Source: JAERML01 sp035687895 (GTDB taxonomy: Bacteria; Bacteroidota; Ignavibacteria; UBA10030; UBA6906). From it: a DNA stretch of 64,000 bases. The position numbers were made by a program, and so were the translations under genes. The first letter of the stretch is position 1. Each line of letters starts with the position of its first letter. Where the stretch lies: NCBI GenBank assembly GCA_035687895.1, contig DASRUE010000106.1:12179-76178 (forward strand), given 5' to 3'. The notes beneath the pieces were generated by a model. The model saw nothing but the letters and a program-made list of their open reading frames with translations, did not search any database and was not told the origin of the DNA. This document shows, piece by piece, positions 46,551 through 56,016 of the stretch.

Positions 46551-49500
46551 ATGGACCAACCAACCCTACACATCTATAGAACGCTTCTTACCCGACTGGC
46601 AGCCGTACGAAGGAAGGAGAGCATTGTCCGGATTGTGTATGGCACTCTCTTCTCCGGTGCGGTTCTTATCGCGACCCTTCTTGCCGCTCTGATTCTTGAG
46701 GAAACCTTCTACCTGGATGTCCCGATCAGAACAGGACTTTTCTGGATTTTGGTTGCTTCCAGTGTTGGACTCTGCGCGTGGTACATTGTGCGCCCCCTTT
46801 TTACCCTGCTCAAAATTCTTCCCACTGAGACCAATGCTGAAACTGCGCGCAAAGTCGGGCAGCAATTCCCAAGGATTCAGGATCATCTCGTGAACATTTT
46901 AGATCTCTATCGCGAGCGGGTAAAAGGAATCCTGTACTCCTCAGATCTGATCGATGCATCTTTTGAAGATGCACGACGAGAGATGGAGCCGCTTGACTTC
47001 ACGTCGGTTGTGAGCAAGGCAGCAACAAGAAGGATGAGCCGGCTCCTTGCTGTTGCGGTTGGGGCGGCTGTGCTCCTCGGGGGGGCCTTTCCTACGGCGT
47101 TCTTCGGCTCCGCCGATCGACTGCTGCACTATGGTGAGTCGTTCGCAGCACCTGCTGCATATCGTCTTCGAATTGAACCAGGAAACAAAGAGATCGTCAA
47201 AGGAGAGACCGTCTCGATTACTATCTATGTTCAAGGATCACCCCAACATCATGTCAGCTTGTTCACGAAACCGGCGGGTGAGATCGAGTATGAAGAACAC
47301 AAGCTTGCTGCTAACGACGGGCAGAGATTTACGCACGACCTTCCAGCGCTCAAGCTCAGTACGACATACTTCGCCCGCTCCGGCGACGTTCGGAGCGACG
47401 AGTACCTGCTTACCATGATCGACAGACCTATGGTCAGGATGTTGCGGCTTCGGGTCGCCTCGCCCTCATATGCAGGGCTGCCCGTTCGCCATCTGGATGA
47501 CAACATCGGTGACGTTACTGCCTTAAAGGGGTCGCGCGTAAGCTTTGTCTTGGAAGCAAACAAAAACCTCACATCTGGGTCATTAGTCTTTGGTAACGAT
47601 GACGTTTCCGGTCGAGCCGCAAGCGTACCTCCTCTCGACCTTTCGATCGATGGCCATACGGCCACCGGTTCGTTCGTGCTATCGAGAGATCATACGTATC
47701 ATATTGTGCTACACGATGAAGAGAGTCTTGCGAACGCCGAACCGATCAAGTACACATTGAAAATCATTCCGGACGCATTCCCCTCCGCCGTGATTGAGCT
47801 CCCCGGACGAAACCTCGACGTGGCGGAAAACACCTCGCTCAACATGCTTTTCAAAATCACCGACGACTACGGATTCACGAAACTCAGGCTTGCATCCAAG
47901 CTCATGCAATCGCGCTATGAGCGACCCGCGGACGAGTTCACTATCACCGAGGTCCCGCTTCCCCGCGGAATTCGGAACGAAGGAACCATTGCCTATTTGT
48001 GGCTGCTCGACAAGCTGAGTCTTGTGCCGGAAGATGTAGTGAGTTACTATGTTGAAGTGTTCGACAATGATAACATCTCTGGGCCCAAGTCGGCAAGAAG
48101 TGAAATCTTCACACTCAGACTCCCGTCGCTTGAGGAGGTATTTGCCGATCTCGACAAGGGACACGAGGAAAGTCTTGAAACGCTGCAGGAGGCGTTAAAA
48201 GAGGCGCAGGAAGCAAAACGTGAGCTGGATGAGTTTCGGCAGGAACAACTGAAGAAGAATCAGCAGAAGATGGACTGGCAGGATCAGAAGAAGGCGGAGG
48301 AGCTGACGAAGAAATACGGGCAAATCCAGAAGAAGATGGATGAGGTAAATGCAATTGTCGAGCAAATGACGAAGGAGATGGAGAGGAACCAGGTGCTCTC
48401 GAAGGAGACGATGGAGAAGTACCAGGAGCTGCAACAGATGATGGAGGACCTTAACTCGCCCGAGTTCGCGGAAGCAATGAAAAGAATGCAGCAAGCAATG
48501 CAGCAGCTCAGCCCAGAGCAGATGAAGCAGGCACTGCAGCAGTTCAATTTCTCTGAAGAGAACTTCCGGAAGAGCATTGAGCGAACGATGAACTTGTTGA
48601 AACGGATCCAGATCGAGCAGAAAGTCGATGAAGCGGTAAAGCGGGCCGAGCACATGCTAAAGCAGCAAGAGGAGCTTCAAAAGAAAACGGAACAAACCAA
48701 CCCAATTGACAAGGAAAGCCTCAAAGATCTTGCAGAACAACAGAAAGATTTGAAGGAACAACTGAAGCAACTGCAAAAACAGCTCGCCGACCTCCAAGAG
48801 AAGATGAAGGAATTTCCCACGGAGATGCCTTTGTCCGAGTTGAACGATGCCGAGCAGCAGCTGGAGGAGGGCAACCTCGACGAACGGATGGAGCAGATCG
48901 CCCAGCAAATGCAACAGTCGCGGATGCAACAGGCAATGCAGGGACAGAAACAAGCGATGCAAAAAATGGGACAGTTCATGCGGCAAATGCAGCAAATGCA
49001 GAAATCCATGCAGCAGAACCAGCAACGGCAGATTGTCAATGAAATGCGGCGGGCGTTGCAGGATCTTCTCGAGCTCTCCAAACGTCAGGAAGAATTGAAG
49101 GGCGAGTCGCAGCGGCTGGAGCAGAACTCCCAGCAATTTCGAGAGAACGCCCAGGAGCAGATGCAGGTGATGCGCGATCTTGCCAGCGTGACAAACTCTC
49201 TTTCCGGTCTCTCTCAGAAAACTTTTGGCATCTCCCCCGAGATGGGAAAATCAATCGGTGATGCACTGCGTGAAATGAATAGTGCGATGCAGGCGCTCGA
49301 GCAACGGAATGGGACACAGGCAGGACAACGGCAAGGTGAGGCGATGGCGTCGCTGAACGCAGCCGCGTCACAGCTCCAGGGCTCAATGAACGCGATGATG
49401 CAGGGAGGTGGGCAGGGGATGGGGATGGCTGGCTTGATGCAGCGATTGCAACAGATGACTGGAAAGCAACAGGGCATCAATCAAGCTACCCAGCAGATGG

Positions 49501-49964
49501 GGGGGATGAGTCCGCAACAAGCGGCGGAGATGGCTCGCTTGGCGGGTGAGCAGGGTATGGTGAGGAAATCACTTGAGCAACTGGCGAAGGAAGCCGCAAA
49601 CTCCGGACAACTAAGCAAGCTCCTTGGTGATCTCAACAAGATCGCTCAGGACATGCGGGAGGTACAAACGGACCTTGCCCAGGGAAACGTCAATCCCGAG
49701 ACGCTGAGGAAACAAGAACGAATTCTCTCGCGAATGCTTGACTCACAACGTTCTGCCCGCGAGCGGGATTTTGAGAAGCGGCGCAAGGCGGAATCCGGCA
49801 CGAACGTCGCACGCCGTAGTCCCGGTGCAATCGATCTTACCACGCAAGAAGGGCGTGCCAAGCTAAGAATGGATTTGCTTCGGGCAATGGAGGAAGGTTA
49901 TGCGAGGGATTACGAAGAGCTGATCAAGAAGTACTTCGAAGCTCTCGAGCAAGTCGAACAATAG
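46551..49964 (+). CDS. DUF4175-like giant membrane protein with Gln/Met-rich coiled coil
   Basis: 1137 residues. The N-terminus holds two or three membrane helices (LFSGAVLIATLLAALIL, LFWILVASSVGLCAWYIV and LLAVAVGAAVLLGGAFP). A beta-rich periplasmic region follows (about 190-520) with sections such as APAAYRLRIEPGNKEIVKGE and DDYGFTKLRLASKL, which resemble immunoglobulin-like folds. The remaining about 600 residues are a highly charged, Gln/Met/Lys/Glu-rich coiled-coil region with many short repeats. A glycine/methionine-rich patch (MMQGGGQGMGMAGLM) lies near residue 960. This layout matches the DUF4175 family. The function is unknown; an envelope scaffold or stress role is inference. It ends at an intrinsic terminator. 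Confidence 0.75.
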   Translation: MDQPTLHIYRTLLTRLAAVRRKESIVRIVYGTLFSGAVLIATLLAALILEETFYLDVPIRTGLFWILVASSVGLCAWYIVRPLFTLLKILPTETNAETARKVGQQFPRIQDHLVNILDLYRERVKGILYSSDLIDASFEDARREMEPLDFTSVVSKAATRRMSRLLAVAVGAAVLLGGAFPTAFFGSADRLLHYGESFAAPAAYRLRIEPGNKEIVKGETVSITIYVQGSPQHHVSLFTKPAGEIEYEEHKLAANDGQRFTHDLPALKLSTTYFARSGDVRSDEYLLTMIDRPMVRMLRLRVASPSYAGLPVRHLDDNIGDVTALKGSRVSFVLEANKNLTSGSLVFGNDDVSGRAASVPPLDLSIDGHTATGSFVLSRDHTYHIVLHDEESLANAEPIKYTLKIIPDAFPSAVIELPGRNLDVAENTSLNMLFKITDDYGFTKLRLASKLMQSRYERPADEFTITEVPLPRGIRNEGTIAYLWLLDKLSLVPEDVVSYYVEVFDNDNISGPKSARSEIFTLRLPSLEEVFADLDKGHEESLETLQEALKEAQEAKRELDEFRQEQLKKNQQKMDWQDQKKAEELTKKYGQIQKKMDEVNAIVEQMTKEMERNQVLSKETMEKYQELQQMMEDLNSPEFAEAMKRMQQAMQQLSPEQMKQALQQFNFSEENFRKSIERTMNLLKRIQIEQKVDEAVKRAEHMLKQQEELQKKTEQTNPIDKESLKDLAEQQKDLKEQLKQLQKQLADLQEKMKEFPTEMPLSELNDAEQQLEEGNLDERMEQIAQQMQQSRMQQAMQGQKQAMQKMGQFMRQMQQMQKSMQQNQQRQIVNEMRRALQDLLELSKRQEELKGESQRLEQNSQQFRENAQEQMQVMRDLASVTNSLSGLSQKTFGISPEMGKSIGDALREMNSAMQALEQRNGTQAGQRQGEAMASLNAAASQLQGSMNAMMQGGGQGMGMAGLMQRLQQMTGKQQGINQATQQMGGMSPQQAAEMARLAGEQGMVRKSLEQLAKEAANSGQLSKLLGDLNKIAQDMREVQTDLAQGNVNPETLRKQERILSRMLDSQRSARERDFEKRRKAESGTNVARRSPGAIDLTTQEGRAKLRMDLLRAMEEGYARDYEELIKKYFEALEQVEQ

Positions 49965-49987
49965 TGTTTTTCAGATGTCCCCCGCCC

Positions 49988-50030
49988 CCCGTTCTTCTGG
50001 TCGCCACCAGGAGAGCGGGTTCTTTCGTTT
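49988..50030 (+). terminator. intrinsic terminator after the DUF4175-like gene
   Basis: A 13-bp stem of CCCGTTCTTCTGG with CCAGGAGAGCGGG (some G-T pairs) with loop TCGCCA, followed by TTCTTTCGTTT. Confidence 0.75.
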
Positions 50031-50092
50031 GTGGCATGTCGTTTTGAATTGCATTATATTCTTCACCACGATTTCACAAAGCGGATTCTCGA

Positions 50093-51274
50093 ATGACACC
50101 AGCGGCTCTTGCAAAGCATCTCTTCGCAACGTACGAGCAATACAAGCTTCATTATCTCACCCCCGCAACATGCAAACACGAACCCATTCTGTTGGAGTTG
50201 CTCGAACTGGTGTCCAGGAGCAAGAAGCGGTTGTCCATGCAAGAGCTCGGCACCTCACTGGAAGGACGGAGTATCAATCTCATTACAGCCGGCAGAGGAA
50301 GCAAACATGTGTTGCTCTGGTCACAGATGCACGGCGATGAACCGACGGCAACGCTGGCGTTGATGGACATGATCAATTTCCTCGTCCATCATCAGGAAGA
50401 GAAATGGGTGAATGAGATGCTGTCGGATATTTCCATCTATTGCATTCCCATGCTTAACCCGGATGGCGCAGAGCGCGTTGAGCGGAGAACAGCGGCGGGG
50501 ATCGACATGAATCGCGATGCGATTGCATTGGTGACACCGGAAGCGCGAATCCTGCGTGACGCGCACCGTCGGCTCAAGCCCGTTTTTGGATTCAACCTGC
50601 ACGACCAGGAGTTGAGTTCCGTGGGAAACTCAAAGGAAGTAACGGCCATTGCGCTGCTTGCCCCCGCACTTGATGAAAATCATACCAAACCAATTGGCCG
50701 GCTACGCGCCATGCGTGTGGGAGCGCTTCTCGCGCGCACGCTTGATCATTTTGCCGAAGGACACCTGGCAACGTACGACGATACATTTGAACCGCGGGCA
50801 TTCGGAGATAGCATGCAACTCTGGGGGACAAGCACCATACTCATTGAATCGGGACATTGGCCGAATGACCGCGATAAGCACTTCATTCGGAAATTGAACT
50901 TCGTTGCTATTTTGTCAGCCCTGCGTTCCATAGCTAACGGCTCATATCAGGATGTAGATCTTGACTACTACACAAACCTCAAGCCCAACGCCAAGTGGAT
51001 GTTCGACATTCTCATCAAAGATATCGTGCTGGACCACGGCAACGGATGGTCGCATAGCGCGGACATCGGATTGACAATCGACCCCCTGCTGAACAAGAAC
51101 TCACCATCTGTTGTTGTAACGATCAAGGACCTCGGTGATCTCCGCACATATGCCGGCCTCGAGAACATTGGCGGCAGCAAACGAAGGATATCCTCTTCGG
51201 AACTTCGCGTCGGTGCTTCACGCCCGTTTCACGAATTGCTCGATCGCTTGCAGATGTACCACCCTCATTCGTAA
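50093..51274 (+). CDS. M14-family zinc carboxypeptidase
   Basis: 393 residues. The zinc-binding HxxE is in QMHGDEPTATLALMD, with the second His after (FNLHDQ). NPDGAERVERRT and DMNRD bind the substrate carboxylate, and ILIESGHW holds the catalytic glutamate. There is no clear signal peptide, so location is uncertain. M14 enzymes remove C-terminal residues from peptides or cleave peptidoglycan stem peptides. The C-terminal about 100 residues are unassigned (GLTIDPLLNKNSPSVVV). Gene is transcribed alone after a terminator. Confidence 0.85.
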   Translation: MTPAALAKHLFATYEQYKLHYLTPATCKHEPILLELLELVSRSKKRLSMQELGTSLEGRSINLITAGRGSKHVLLWSQMHGDEPTATLALMDMINFLVHHQEEKWVNEMLSDISIYCIPMLNPDGAERVERRTAAGIDMNRDAIALVTPEARILRDAHRRLKPVFGFNLHDQELSSVGNSKEVTAIALLAPALDENHTKPIGRLRAMRVGALLARTLDHFAEGHLATYDDTFEPRAFGDSMQLWGTSTILIESGHWPNDRDKHFIRKLNFVAILSALRSIANGSYQDVDLDYYTNLKPNAKWMFDILIKDIVLDHGNGWSHSADIGLTIDPLLNKNSPSVVVTIKDLGDLRTYAGLENIGGSKRRISSSELRVGASRPFHELLDRLQMYHPHS

Positions 51275-51354
51275 CTCCAGCCATTCATTCCCTGCGGAAG
51301 CCTTGAAAGTGGAGCAGGATAGTGTTACCTTGACGACGTTACCGATACTGCGCG

Positions 51355-51927
51355 ATGACGATCTTTATAAAAAACCAGAAGCAACAAGAGTTTGAGCGAG
51401 AAGCCCTTCCTCATATGGACTTGCTCTATAACTATGGGCTGCGGATGACCAACAATACCGCCGATGCCGACGACCTCGTACAGGAAACCTATCTCAAGGC
51501 GTTTCGGTTCTGGGACAAATATGAGAAGGGAACCAACATTCGGGCGTGGTTGTTCCGTATCTTGAAGAATTCGTACATCAATCGCTACCGGCGGGAAACC
51601 AAAGAGCCGGAAATGGTTGACTATGATGATGTACAGAATTTCTACAATACCGTCCGGGGAGAATCGTCCGAGACCAACGACCTGCAGGAGACTCTCTTCG
51701 GTAATCTTCTGGACGACGACGTGGCAAAGGCGATCGCTGCACTCCCTGACGATTTCCGCACGGTTGTTATCCTGTGCGATATTGAGGGTTTGACATATGA
51801 GGAGATCGCTGAGTTCGTGGATATTCCGCTGGGAACAGTGCGGTCGCGGTTGCATCGCGGAAGGAAACTCCTCCGCGCACAGCTCTTGGACTATGCGAAG
51901 AACCGCGGTTATGTGGCCAACGACTAA
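51355..51927 (+). CDS. ECF-type RNA polymerase sigma factor
   Basis: 190 residues. Sigma region 2 has DLLYNYGLRMTNNTADADDLVQETYLKAF and a region 2.4 RAWLFRILKNSYINRYRR. Region 4 has LPDDFRTVVILCDIEGLTYEEIAEF and a DNA-binding helix IPLGTVRSRLHRGRKLL. A gene for a zinc-finger anti-sigma protein follows after 48 bases, as typical for ECF pairs. The regulon cannot be told. The length and helix spacing fit the RpoE-like ECF subgroup common in Bacteroidota. Confidence 0.93.
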   Translation: MTIFIKNQKQQEFEREALPHMDLLYNYGLRMTNNTADADDLVQETYLKAFRFWDKYEKGTNIRAWLFRILKNSYINRYRRETKEPEMVDYDDVQNFYNTVRGESSETNDLQETLFGNLLDDDVAKAIAALPDDFRTVVILCDIEGLTYEEIAEFVDIPLGTVRSRLHRGRKLLRAQLLDYAKNRGYVAND

Positions 51928-51975
51928 AGGATAGCAGAGTATTTGGCAGATTGTTAACAAGTTGATCAGGACAAG

Positions 51976-52830
51976 GTGAACTGCAAGCATTTTCAGGAGC
52001 AGATCAGCGGCGCGGTCGATAAAAATCTCTTGCGGCACGAGATGGACTCATTTCTTGGCCACATTGGGAAATGTCCTCAATGCCGATACGAATACGAGAT
52101 TGAATCTGTAACGAAAGCCATTGTTCAGCGACGGGCAAAGGTCGTTCGCGCACCAGGAGCCTTGGTTCAACAAATCTCGCAGCAACTTGAGCGCGAAGCC
52201 GCACCATTTTCCGCAACCTCTCCGATCCGGTTCTCTTCTTTTTTACAAAAGGCTTATGCGAAACCTGCTATCGCGTTCGCAGTCGCGTGCATTGCTATCG
52301 TACTCCTGTTGAATGACCAGGGGAGAAAAGAAGGCACCCTGCAAGCCGGGTTCGCAGCGAATGATATCGTTCTCCAATCCCTTTCCAACTACAGCGCTGT
52401 GGTTGCCGGCGAGATCAAGCCACAGGTGGTGTCAAGCCAAACCGAGCCCCTTGCACAGTTTTTCTCCGACAAGACAGACTTTCCCGTTCTCTTTCCGAAG
52501 ATGAAAGACTGCAAGCTTGTCGGGGGGGTGTTCAATGAATACTTCGGATCCAAACTTGCCCACGTCGTCTATTCGCATGACAGCGAGGTCGTCTATATGT
52601 ATCAAACGTGCTGGGAGACGGTTATGAAGGGAGAGCCACTTCATCTGTCCGATGACGTCAAACAGGCTTTGGAAACGACGGGGTGGTTCTCGCAAACCCA
52701 CGACGATGGCCGTACCGTGGTTCTCTGGAAAAAGGAGCGAACACTGTGTGCGGCAGTTGCGCACATGAGCAAGGAAGACTTGATTGCCTGCTTGACGGAC
52801 GGCGACGCAGATGGAAAACCAGCGTGGTGA
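51976..52830 (+). CDS. zinc-finger anti-sigma factor with extra periplasmic domain
   Basis: 284 residues from GTG 51976. The N-terminal ZAS-type motif is H-I-G-K-C-P-Q-C (HxxxCxxC) after helix HFQEQISGAVDKN. A membrane helix follows (AIAFAVACIAIVLLL). The C-terminal about 170 residues are a novel-looking domain with four cysteines (KDCKLVGG, TCWETV, TLCAAV, ACLTDG). Such proteins hold the ECF sigma factor inactive and release it on a signal. The membrane position suggests the C-terminal part senses an envelope signal; the Cys residues hint at redox or disulfide sensing, which is inference. Confidence 0.8.
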   Translation: MNCKHFQEQISGAVDKNLLRHEMDSFLGHIGKCPQCRYEYEIESVTKAIVQRRAKVVRAPGALVQQISQQLEREAAPFSATSPIRFSSFLQKAYAKPAIAFAVACIAIVLLLNDQGRKEGTLQAGFAANDIVLQSLSNYSAVVAGEIKPQVVSSQTEPLAQFFSDKTDFPVLFPKMKDCKLVGGVFNEYFGSKLAHVVYSHDSEVVYMYQTCWETVMKGEPLHLSDDVKQALETTGWFSQTHDDGRTVVLWKKERTLCAAVAHMSKEDLIACLTDGDADGKPAW

Positions 52831-52976
52831 TCCTCCACTGCAATCGTCCTTCCTCCACTCAACCCCGTTCCCTCTTTTTCCGCATCAACGCCCACCGTTC
52901 TGTAGTTAATTGCCCCATGTTTGTTTTTCCCTAGCAGGCAACGTATCTTTCTCCACGCCCACATCCCGGAGTTCTC

Positions 52977-53414
52977 ATGGCCACGTATTCTCGTATCCTC
53001 GTTCCGACGGACTTTTCGCGTTCCTCCTATGTGGCATTCGCTCCCGCAGCAGCCATTGCGAAAAAGTTCAAGTCCCGCGTCTACCTGCTCCATGTCGTAG
53101 CTGATGTGCCGGTCCTTGCCGTAAAAATGGGACTCTCGCAACTGCAACTTGAACACAGAATGCTCGAACATTCAGCTGCTGAGCTAAGGAAGGCCGCGAA
53201 GCGCTTTCCGATGAAAGGCGCCCAATTGATCCTTCGGAAGGGAACCGCGCAAGACGAGATTCTTAAAGCAGCCAAGGAGAAGAAAGTGGATCTCATCGTC
53301 ATGGGGACGATAGGTAAGACAGGAATCGAATACATGCTTCTTGGCAGCGTCACCGAGAAAATTGTACGGCGTGCATCGTGCCATGTGTTAACGGTGAAGC
53401 CGAATCGAAAGTGA
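52977..53414 (+). CDS. universal stress protein (UspA family)
   Basis: 145 residues of the UspA fold. It opens with YSRILVPTDFSRSS. The nucleotide-binding signature G-x2-G-x9-G-(S/T) is in GTIGKTGIEYMLLGS, followed by TEKIVRRASCHVLTVK. Such proteins bind ATP and protect cells during stress. It stands alone between the anti-sigma gene and lon. The 146-base gap before it shows no clear promoter. Confidence 0.92.
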   Translation: MATYSRILVPTDFSRSSYVAFAPAAAIAKKFKSRVYLLHVVADVPVLAVKMGLSQLQLEHRMLEHSAAELRKAAKRFPMKGAQLILRKGTAQDEILKAAKEKKVDLIVMGTIGKTGIEYMLLGSVTEKIVRRASCHVLTVKPNRK

Positions 53415-53490
53415 CTTTGTGTCTCCGCGGGTAATGCTCAAGTTATCCCTTCCAGCCGTTCGACCTTGGACGCTACCCATGCTCGTTGCC

Positions 53491-53519
53491 TTGACAAACC
53501 ATCCGATTCTTGGTATATT
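53491..53519 (+). promoter_or_regulatory. strong sigma-70 promoter of lon
   Basis: Perfect TTGACA (53491-53496), 17 bases, TATATT (53514-53519) preceded by TGG as an extended -10. Transcription would begin near 53526, so upstream in-frame starts such as 53466 are excluded and lon begins at 53595. Confidence 0.85.
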
Positions 53520-53540
53520 TTTGCCACACAGCAAACGATG

Positions 53541-53570
53541 AAAGGTGTCCTACCGACACCTTTTTCCGTC
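53541..53570 (+). promoter_or_regulatory. terminator-like hairpin in the lon leader
   Basis: AAAGGTGTC (53541-53549) pairs with GACACCTTT (53555-53563) over a loop CTACC; TT then CCGTCTTTT follow. It begins about 15 bases after the predicted transcription start. It could attenuate lon or end a short RNA. Confidence 0.5.
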
Positions 53571-53594
53571 TTTTCAACCGTAATCCCGGCTCTC

Positions 53595-56000
53595 ATGCAA
53601 TCTGAAACAGTCACGAGCGGCGCTCACTCTTCCGACCCGCTTCATGCCATTCCGAAACAACTTCCGGTTCTCCCTCTGCGTGATGTTGTTGTGTTCCCTT
53701 ATATGATTTTCCCCGTTCTGGTGGGACGAGAATCCTCACTCAAAGCTGTGAACCAGGCACTGGAGCGCGAGAAGTATATTTTCCTTGCTGCGCAGAAGAA
53801 CTCGGTGACCGAAGAGCCCGGCATGGAAGACATCTATCATGAGGGGACAGTAGCCAAAATCATCCAGATCCTGAAGCTGCCCAATGGTTTGATGAAGATT
53901 CTCGTTGATGGTGTAGTGCAGGCGACTATTACGCGTGTGGTTCCCAACGAAAAGTTTCTTCAAGCGGAGGTGAAAGTCAACGCAGAGCGGATCGCCCTCG
54001 ATTCCGAGCTCGATGCATTGCTGCGTCACACCTCAAGCCTCTTTGCGGAATACGTCCACCTGAACCGGAACGTTCCCAGCGAAGTCCTGGTTGCGTTTGA
54101 GAATACAAAAGACCCGCAACGCAAGGTCTTCTACATTGCCTCCAATATTCTTCAGAGCGTCGATGTAAAGCAGAAAATTCTCCAATTGACAAGTATACGG
54201 GATCAGCTCCACGAAGTCATCCGGATCCTGAACTCAGAGAACGACGTCCTGAAAATTGAAAAGGAGATCGACACCAAGGTTCACGACAACATTGCCAAGT
54301 CCCAGCGGAAGTATTTCATCCAGGAACAGATCCGTATTCTTCAGGATGAGCTGGGGGACGAGGACTCCTCGCCCGAGATTGTGAAGCTCCGAGAGGAAAT
54401 CAAAAAATCCCGGATGCCGAAACTGGCAGAAGAGAAGGCGCTGGAGGAATTTGCAAAGCTGAGAAAGACCCCCGCGCTTTCACCGGAGTCGACCGTAATT
54501 CGTGGGTACCTCGATTGGATGGTCTCGGTTCCCTGGCACAAACGTACGAAGGACAACCTTGATATCGAACATGTCCGGAAGATCCTCGACGATGATCACT
54601 TTGGGCTTGAGAAACCCAAAGAACGGATCCTGGAGCACATAGCAGTACTGAACCTTGTCCGGGAAATGAAAGGTCAGATTCTCTGTTTTGTCGGTCCTCC
54701 CGGTGTGGGGAAAACGTCACTTGCAAACTCTATTGCCCGTGCGCTTGGCCGGAAGATCGTTCGGATCTCGCTCGGTGGGATGCGGGACGAGGCGGAAATT
54801 CGTGGACACCGGCGGACCTACATCGGCTCAATGCCGGGAAAGATTATCCAGTCCATGAAGCGTGCCGCGGTGGTAAATCCTGTGCTTCTGCTTGACGAAG
54901 TGGATAAGATGAGCATGGATTTTCGCGGCGATCCATCTTCCGCACTCCTGGAAGTGCTCGACCCCGAACAGAACACGACGTTTAATGATCACTACCTGGA
55001 TGTTGACTATGACCTTTCCCGCGTGATGTTCATTACCACGGCGAATGTCCGGTACGCCATACCGCTGCCACTGCAGGACAGGATGGAGATCATTGAGCTT
55101 CCCGGCTACCTCCAGCACGACAAACGTGAAATTGCCCGCCGGCATATCATACCAAAACAACTGAAAGAGCACGGTCTCGAAGGCAAGCACGTTTCTGTCA
55201 CAGATGCGGCGATCGACAAGATAATCACCGATTATACACGCGAGGCTGGAGTACGGAACCTCGAACGAGAGATTGCATCGGTCTGCAGAAAGGTTGCAAA
55301 GGACATCGTGCTCGGCTCGCAGAAAAACGGTGACCGGAAGAAGAAAAAAGGTGTGATGGTGGATCCGCCACAAATTGAGCGCTTTCTCGGGGTGCCCAAG
55401 TTCAGAGAGCGTGTCAGGCCTGAGAAGCTGCGCATCGGCTCGGTGACCGGACTTGCCTGGACAAGTGTTGGGGGGGATATCCTGAATGTTGACGTCAGCA
55501 TCATGAAGGGACCCGAGAAACTAACGCTGACCGGCCAGCTTGGAGATGTCATGAAAGAGTCTGCCCAGGCGGCGTTGAGTTACCTCCGATCGAATGCAAA
55601 GATACTCCGTCTCGACCCATCATTTTCTAAGGGAAAGGAAATCCACATTCATCTTCCCGAAGGAGCGATTCCGAAAGATGGACCTTCCGCTGGCATTACC
55701 ATGGCGATGGCCATGTACTCCGCCGTCAGTGGCAAGCCGGCACGGAGTAATGTGGCGATGACGGGTGAAGTCACACTGCGTGGAGAGGTGCTTGCCATCG
55801 GGGGTCTGACAGAAAAACTCCTTGCAGCACAACGCAACAGAATCAAGACCGTCCTTATTCCGAGCGAGAATGTGAAAGATCTTCCCGAGGTACCCGAAAA
55901 GGTAAAAGAAGGCCTCTCGCTGATTCCTGTCACGAAGATTCTCGACGCTATACCGCACCTCTTTGGCTTGAAGCAACCTCGCGGCAAGGTAAAACAATAA
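53595..56000 (+). CDS. lon: ATP-dependent protease Lon
   Basis: 801 residues from ATG 53595. The N-terminal LON substrate domain has LPVLPLRDVVVFPYMIFPVLVGR (split at LPLRDVVVFP). The AAA+ module has Walker A FVGPPGVGKTSLANSIA and Walker B LLLDEVDKM. The protease domain has the catalytic dyad Ser698 (PKDGPSAGITM) and Lys741 (GLTEKLLAAQRN), 43 residues apart as in E. coli (679 and 722). Lon degrades damaged and regulatory proteins. A strong promoter and leader hairpin precede it. The S9 peptidase gene begins 16 bases after its stop. Confidence 0.97.
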   Translation: MQSETVTSGAHSSDPLHAIPKQLPVLPLRDVVVFPYMIFPVLVGRESSLKAVNQALEREKYIFLAAQKNSVTEEPGMEDIYHEGTVAKIIQILKLPNGLMKILVDGVVQATITRVVPNEKFLQAEVKVNAERIALDSELDALLRHTSSLFAEYVHLNRNVPSEVLVAFENTKDPQRKVFYIASNILQSVDVKQKILQLTSIRDQLHEVIRILNSENDVLKIEKEIDTKVHDNIAKSQRKYFIQEQIRILQDELGDEDSSPEIVKLREEIKKSRMPKLAEEKALEEFAKLRKTPALSPESTVIRGYLDWMVSVPWHKRTKDNLDIEHVRKILDDDHFGLEKPKERILEHIAVLNLVREMKGQILCFVGPPGVGKTSLANSIARALGRKIVRISLGGMRDEAEIRGHRRTYIGSMPGKIIQSMKRAAVVNPVLLLDEVDKMSMDFRGDPSSALLEVLDPEQNTTFNDHYLDVDYDLSRVMFITTANVRYAIPLPLQDRMEIIELPGYLQHDKREIARRHIIPKQLKEHGLEGKHVSVTDAAIDKIITDYTREAGVRNLEREIASVCRKVAKDIVLGSQKNGDRKKKKGVMVDPPQIERFLGVPKFRERVRPEKLRIGSVTGLAWTSVGGDILNVDVSIMKGPEKLTLTGQLGDVMKESAQAALSYLRSNAKILRLDPSFSKGKEIHIHLPEGAIPKDGPSAGITMAMAMYSAVSGKPARSNVAMTGEVTLRGEVLAIGGLTEKLLAAQRNRIKTVLIPSENVKDLPEVPEKVKEGLSLIPVTKILDAIPHLFGLKQPRGKVKQ

Positions 56001-56016
56001 ACAGCACGCGTATTCT

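Noticed and set aside
50624..50641. parS-like palindrome GAGTTCCGTGGGAAACTC
   Set aside because: Three core mismatches to parS and it lies within the M14 peptidase coding sequence.
53466..53594. Upstream in-frame start for lon
   Set aside because: It precedes or lies within the strong promoter and the leader hairpin; the N-terminal residues are not Lon-like.
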